Assembly: GCA_960531495.1 (NCBI GenBank)
Contig: OY482854.1
Coordinates: forward strand, 27,830,426-27,894,425
DNA: 64,000 nt
From: Zeus faber
Lineage: Eukaryota; Chordata; Actinopteri; Zeiformes; Zeidae
Direction of reading: 5' to 3'
A model generated the notes under the pieces. The model searched no databases, was not told where the DNA came from, and was given only the letters and a program-made list of their open reading frames with translations. Positions 51,242 through 64,000 of the stretch are shown in pieces. Each line of letters starts with the position of its first letter. Position 1 is the stretch's first letter. Position numbers and translations under genes: made by a program.

Positions 51242-53043
51242 TAGTCTGAATTAATTTGAACAGAGCAATTTGTGAACAATAATGCACAGCAGGGCAGCAG
51301 TTCAGCCAATGAGCGACGAAGACTCGGAATGGGGTCATTCACATCTTGTTTCTTGTTGCTGTTGTCCTGTTCACCATGTCCAGCTGCAGCCTCCCCACTC
51401 TCCTGTTCTTCCTCTTCCACAACCTCCCCTTCTACCGTTGGAGGGCATTGCCTCGGCTGGAAGAACACCTCTGAAAACTCCAGCGTGAGCAGCTTACGTA
51501 GCATTCTGCAACTCCGCAGAACTTGCATCTCACTGAGTGTGCATTCCCACAAACACAGGCGCTGAAGATCCTTTAGACGACTGGCACATATCAGGCCTGG
51601 TGCAACTTCTTTGCCACCCAGACTCAACTCCTCCAGCCCAAGCCACCCCGAGCCTAGACCCAGTGAAGCCATCTGTAAATGGTAGCCTTGTCTACCAGTA
51701 ATGCCGATTTCCAAAAACTTGAGCCTGAAAAGCCCTTCCACACTTGAGCCAGAGTTCTTGGCAGCGCAGCTTCTGAGACCATTAGCTGTCACACGAAAGG
51801 TGTTGCGCAGCTCCAAATGACTGAGCCTCACCCAGGACACCAGGCTTTGTAGGTGCTGGTCGGTGAAAGAGGGGACATTGTTGAGGACTAATCTTTCAAT
51901 CCCAATTCCAGTTGGGGAGACGAGTCCTTTTGCTGTCTGGCTCTGTCCTTGTTGCTGAGCGCCAACATTTGATGTTGTTCCACCCTGTTCCCCATAACCA
52001 GCAGATTCACTGGAGAGGGTTTGGGTGAAGAAGCCAGGGGGAAGCTCACAGCCACGCAACTCGAGCACGTGCAAAGTTGGAGGCAAAAGACAGCAATTGG
52101 ACAGGCCTCTCAAGTCTGCGTGCAGTAGATAGAGTTTGCGTAGACGCGGGCACTTTGAGGACAACGCTTTGAGCCAGGATTCAGATAAAAAGACGCCCCC
52201 TCTAGCAGAGAGCAGCAGGCCACGCAACCGCAGGCATCTTAGCCCACAACCTAGGTACTGGCGCAGCAGAACCCAAAGTATGCGAGATGTCACCTTATCC
52301 ACCAAGGACAGCAGATGGGATTGAAGAATGGGAGAACACCCGTGAAAAGAGGGAAACATTTGTGAGTCATTGTTTGAGGCAAGATAAAACAACCTGTTCA
52401 GAATTATTGCAAAGTGAAGGTTAAATTACATGCACCAGAAAATCGAATTGTTTGACGTTTAAATCATCAAAACTTGGAACACAACACTGAAGAACGAACA
52501 GCGACTCTTAACTCTACTCGTGCTGCTCGTTCCCGGAGAATGGGTAGCTGTGACTGTGACAAATGTACTTACACGTCGCTTTTGACAAAAGGCGTCTGCT
52601 AACTGACACAACGCCACGTGAAACGTCGAATGAACATCACTCCTATCAGCGAGTAATATGCGAACCAATCGAATATTCTGTTTGGTGGCACAAGGTGAAA
52701 GCTATCACAAAATCGCCTCCTTACCCCTTTCCAGGCAGTGAGATCTACAACCCTCCACAGTCTCTGGTCTTTGACGAGACGCTTCCATCTCTTACAAACC
52801 CTGAAAGAAAACCATGAAACGTAGAATCATGTGACAGGGGTGACCACGTTAACAATGGGGACGCGGTGCTTTGACTTGACGCCCGACGTACAAACAAAAT
52901 GTTGCTGCTACGTTCAGAGTATTAGCTCGTGGGCCCCTTTACCTTCCCGCTCGGACGATCTCTCGCACCCCCAGATACGATAAAATGTCAATTAAAATGT
53001 TCTCGGGGAAAAAGTCCAGATTGTAGGCTTGGAAATCATCCAT
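51241..53043 (-). CDS. fbxl12: F-box and leucine-rich repeat protein, FBXL12-like
   Basis: Substrate receptor of an SCF ubiquitin ligase by family. Three exons: 52943-53043 (ATG), 52725-52800 and 51241-52293 (stop TAA), phases 2 and 0, 409 aa. The F-box is split by intron 1 (DFFPENILIDILSYLGVREI, then VCKRWKRLVKDQRLW). LRR-type sequence follows: ILWVLLRQYL, LRCLRLRGLLLS, LRKLYLLHADLRGL, TLHVLELRGCELP, LSHLELRNTFRVT, LQRLCLWECTL. The FBXL12-type VCxRWKRLVxDxxLWRxVDLT, WxLLRxY and RVTxxGL motifs support the name. It is longer than mammalian FBXL12 (about 326 aa) because of a Gln/Gly-rich insert near residue 190 and an acidic stretch (VVEEEEQESGE) before the end. The exon 3 start rests on a good pyrimidine-rich acceptor and frame only. 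Another FBXL paralogue is possible. Confidence 0.8.
52561..52611 (+). mobile_element. LINE 3'-tail fragment in fbxl12 intron 2
   Basis: ACACGTCGCTTTTGACAAAA followed by GGCGTCTGCTAACTGAC matches the same conserved fish LINE tail seen at 43,830, truncated to about 50 bp. Confidence 0.6.
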
Positions 53044-53548
53044 TTTGTAAACAAAACTCTTGAATACGGACGAAATATCGCGACGCACAGTCGCTGTGCA
53101 GCGATCGGTCCGGAAACAAAAAAAAAAAAGTCCTCTCGATTGACAAGGTTCCTAGTCGCTATTAAGAGAGACTGGACGCACTTCATTCATAATCGGAGGG
53201 AAATCTCTGCATCACAGCAGCATACATTAAAACAACATGGGATAAAAAATAAATAAAAATAAAAATAAAATCCTAAGGATGAGAGAGAAAAAAAGTAAAC
53301 CCGAATGAAAATAAAAAAAAAACAAACCTCTGTATCAACAATTCGCGCAAACTAGGTGCGAACTGTCTCGGGTTCCATACACTCAATGGAAATCTCAAAA
53401 GGTAAATAATAGACTATGTGACACAATAGTCATTATGAGTCATTATTAGGTAATAGCCACGATCGCTGCGTGAGCTGCACCGCCGCCCTGCGCGGTCACC
53501 CCAAAAAAAGCAACCCCTCCAGTGCGCACGCGCGTTCAATTGGACAAG
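53044..53548. promoter_or_regulatory. Bidirectional promoter of fbxl12 and cops6
   Basis: The two start codons lie 505 bp apart, head to head. The cops6 ATG sits inside ACAAGATGGCGACG, a YY1-type element. The middle is A-rich with no TATA box. Shared control is inferred from arrangement. Confidence 0.5.
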
Positions 53549-59524
<5,976 letters not shown>

Positions 59525-59861
59525 TTTTGAAGTTTTACAGAGGAAGGGACACAGAAGTCAAAAGCACTGCACAGTTTTCTTTCTTTTCCTCTTTTTTTTT
59601 TTTTTTTTCTCCCAGACGTATGTATTTCATCCCTGGTCAAACTGACTAAACTTAAAAAGGAAAAAAAAAGAAAAGTACTGAGTGTATTAAAAAGACACTT
59701 ATTACATCTCCTGATAACATCAGTGTAAAGATAAGCGAATCACTTAGGATGGCACTCAGTTAACCATGGCTTTGCACCTCGATAAGTCCAATGTATATGA
59801 TCCCAGATGGTATTTTACCCCTTTTGCTTGGCTTCGTTGTTGTTTAAAGTTTTCTGTATGT

Positions 59862-59867
59862 AATAAA
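59862..59867 (+). other. cops6: cops6 poly(A) signal (proximal)
   Basis: AATAAA 338 bp after the stop codon. A second AATAAA lies at 60011-60016. The 3' UTR probably ends between 59,880 and 60,040; it contains T-rich runs and nothing else recognised. Confidence 0.6.
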
Positions 59868-60039
59868 TAACCTGTTGATTTTTCATGGGACTTGGAATCC
59901 TTTTTATTTAGGTCAGCATTTTATTTTATTTTATTTTTTATTTTTTATTTTTTTTATATATGTAGATTTTCATGAAACTTGAAGTGCATATACCAAAAAA
60001 TAACCACTTGAATAAAGTTTGAACGGCAGCTTGGTGGAC

Positions 60040-60507
60040 ATAAAGTAGCTCGTTGAAAAGCTTGTTTGAGGCTCTGGTGTGTTTCCAGTTAGCTCGGCTT
60101 TTGAAGTCGTTCTCCTGCTGTTCACGGGGAGCTGAATGCAGAGGGAGGGGAGGGAGGGGAGGGAGGTAGAGGAGAGTTACTGCTTCAGAGTCTCACAATT
60201 AACCAGTGTCAGCATTTATATGGGTATTAAATATCCCCCAGTACCAGATGTAACGACTCACAGCTTGTTATTTGGTGTTTCCCCCCCCCCCTCCTTTTAA
60301 AGGTCTCTTTACCTGCCATTATGCACAAGCTGGAGCCAAACTCACGTGTGTGGGCCTTTTAAACAGCCGTTAAATGTTTTTCAGGAAAAACTTCTGACAT
60401 CACATTTTTATCATCAGAGCAATTTTATTTTTACATTTTTTTGGTTGACAAATTCAGTTTAAAACTTGTGAGTGGAAAATTACTCGGTGGAATGTATTAC
60501 ACTTGAT

Positions 60508-60540
<33 letters not shown>

Positions 60541-60727
60541 AACAGGCCAACGTAATAAACAGGTTTTTACAGCGGCTTGGCTAGACTTTCAGACAGAATC
60601 CAACAGCACATCATTGAGAAAGCTACCTATGCAAATCCAAACCTTTTTAGTGTTTTCAACCAGTAAGCAGTAAAAACCAAGTCTTTCATTTCAGAAGAAC
60701 GTTTGAGGGAATTCTGAACCGGCAGTC
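60040..60727 (-). other. Convergent 3' ends of cops6 and the actinodin gene
   Basis: Non-coding stretch between two convergent genes. It holds a GGGAGGGGAG-type run (about 60,139-60,170), an A28 tract (60,512-60,539) and a minus-strand AATAAA near 60,425 that could end the actinodin transcript about 300 bp after its stop codon. Confidence 0.5.
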
Positions 60728-62344
<1,617 letters not shown>

Positions 62345-62657
62345 CTTGACCCCTGAAATCCAAACCGGGGGGAGGGGGGGGTTCAGAGAAACAGCGTATT
62401 GTAACATCACGATTAAAACATTTTAGAATGTCTGCAAATGAAAAAACAATTCTCACCAGCAACTTTGCAAAGAAAAAGCATTACATTTTAGACAAACCCA
62501 AGGAAATTACCAAAAACACTCGATGCAAAAACTTTATACAAATCAGTGCTATTACAATACGCAGGATGTACTCATGTTGAACAAGAGAAATTCAGCCAAA
62601 ATGTTTCTTTGTTGTTAAAATCTAGGTAATATCTGCCCAACATCATGCACCACTTAC

Positions 62658-62715
62658 CTCAGAAAACGATGCTAAATTCTCTCCTCTGTCCTGCAGGTGG
62701 GTTAAATACCACCGG
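62658..62715 (-). promoter_or_regulatory. Actinodin core promoter and short non-coding exon
   Basis: A TATA-like TATTTAA on the minus strand at 62702-62708 is followed by a GAG|GTAAGT donor at 62658. The acceptor TTTCAG|GGGTCAAG at 62353-62354 lies eight bases before the ATG. This suggests a very short untranslated first exon (about 62,658-62,677). A tissue-specific TATA promoter fits a fin-fold gene. Confidence 0.5.
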
Positions 62716-62719
62716 TCTC

Positions 62720-64000
62720 ATTGTCACAGACCTGCCGTCCAATAGGGTGTCAAACCGTCACACTACAGCCCCGGCACCGCCTTCCTCTTAATACCTTTTC
62801 ATTTTGGGGCCCTGGAGCCAATTAGGAACAAAAGCCCCTTGGACAGGGGGAGAAAACCATAAAGAGCACATACTTCAAATGGAAACTCCCATTAAGTCTG
62901 GAATAAAAAAACATCACCTGCTGGGACCAGGACTACAACCGCTTCTCTACAGAAAATGTTGCCTACGTCAAGGTATCTCAGCCAAAAAAGAAAAAAAAGG
63001 AACATAATATTCAGTTTTGTCTATTTTAAAGGGACCAGATACTCCGCTTTGACTTACAGATAGTGCTTAAAATAATAAAAAAGCTTTTAAAACTGATGAA
63101 CACCTGGAAGTGTTTGATTTATTGATGAGATACACCGCTTGAGGCCTGCTCACTGCCCATCATTATGTACGTAAAGAAAAAAAGTTGAAATATAATCCAC
63201 ATACAGATCAGCCACTCAAGAGATTTGAAACATCTCAACCACACAAGTCATGAACCTCAGATTATTTGCCAGTTTCCTGGTGGAGAGAAATCTTCGTAAA
63301 CCTGATGCAACACGTTTGAGGAGCTAAAGAAGAGACATTTAATGCGAGGCAGACCTCAAAAATTAAGCATTGTTTCCCGCCCCCCTGTCGTCCCACAAAA
63401 TGTGCCTGGGTTTTACAAGCAGGACAAAAGTATGTACACAGCCCACGGAAGCAGCAATTACTGTCTACGCAGCAACAAACCAGGTGCTCCACCGTGACCG
63501 GGACACACTTCCTAGATTCATCAAACGGCCCGTGCTTCGCACAAGAACAACTCGAGGGGTTTGCAACAATACATTTATTAACATGAGCAGTCAGAAAGTG
63601 AGACTTCAAGCGAGCTTACTTTTATTTTATTTTTATCCGTGCTTTGGGATTGACATTTCACAATGCATGGAAATACACAGGACCACAAAGACTCCGACTC
63701 CTGCGACTCAGAGTAACAATACAATAGAGTCTGAACGACCGTTTTCAAAGTACATATTTACAAGCCTCCTAAATCTAATAAAAGCGTCGATATGGTTTCC
63801 CCAACAGTGCTCTCCCCACCACAGCCACGTTTATTATTAAAAACAAAACAAAAAAAAAAAAAAAAAACCCAGAACCTACAGGGAAACCCCAAATTCTGTT
63901 GACGAGTGAGTCATAAGCTTAGGAGGAGTCCCCATTGGAGTCTATTTTATACATTTAAAAAAACAAAACACAAGTCCGTTGTAGATCTTCTCCGTCCTCT
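62720..64000. other. Right-end region without a recognised gene
   Basis: No coding exon could be supported. Minus-strand AATAAA sequences at about 63,570 and 63,828 could be the 3' UTR of a gene lying to the right, but nothing upstream of them is visible here. An A-rich run lies at 63,840-63,867. Confidence 0.4.

Noticed and set aside
63370..63840. 156-codon plus-strand ORF near the right end
   Set aside because: No recognisable domain, an A/T-rich end, and UTR-like composition; not enough to call a gene.

Overview
The window looks like nuclear DNA of a ray-finned fish (teleost). It holds spliced vertebrate genes with conserved exon phases, very many dinucleotide and trinucleotide microsatellites, a Tc1/mariner relic, LINE 3' tails of a kind common in fish, and a gene of the fish-specific actinodin family (fin-fold actinotrichia). 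No bacterial, viral, CRISPR or operon-like organisation was seen.

Layout: (1) about 1-10,850, minus strand: the first four coding exons of rab28; its 3' exons lie left of the window. (2) 10,860-17,397: non-coding and repeat-rich. (3) 17,398-19,612, minus: the two-exon homeobox gene nkx3.2 with a GC-rich promoter. (4) 20,000-27,990: non-coding. (5) 27,994-44,604, minus: bod1l1, for which I could join 28 coding exons in continuous phase (about 1,612 codons). The order rab28 - nkx3.2 - bod1l1 is the order known around human 4p15.33. (6) 44,972-45,053, minus: a tRNA-Leu(AAG). (7) 45,630-49,438, minus: aurkb, nine coding exons, 333 aa. (8) 51,241-53,043, minus: an F-box/LRR gene closest to FBXL12. 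(9) 53,549-59,524, plus: cops6, ten exons, 316 aa, head-to-head with the F-box gene. (10) 60,728-62,344, minus: an actinodin-family secreted protein, 343 aa. (11) 62,720-64,000: no gene recognised.

The genes are independent eukaryotic loci, not a pathway unit. Shared themes are cell cycle and ubiquitin control (aurkb, fbxl12, cops6), chromosome and replication protection (bod1l1), cilium trafficking (rab28), axial and jaw patterning (nkx3.2) and fin-fold structure (actinodin). The most unusual features are the bod1l1 3' half, a chain of mini-exons whose intron phases mostly alternate 1-0-1-0; a 69-bp tandem duplication that copies a bod1l1 3' splice site in frame; extreme microsatellites or homopolymers next to splice sites (rab28, bod1l1, aurkb, cops6); and two hairpins with no assigned role. 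Exon borders come from reading frame, GT/AG sites and family similarity by eye; no alignment or transcript was available.
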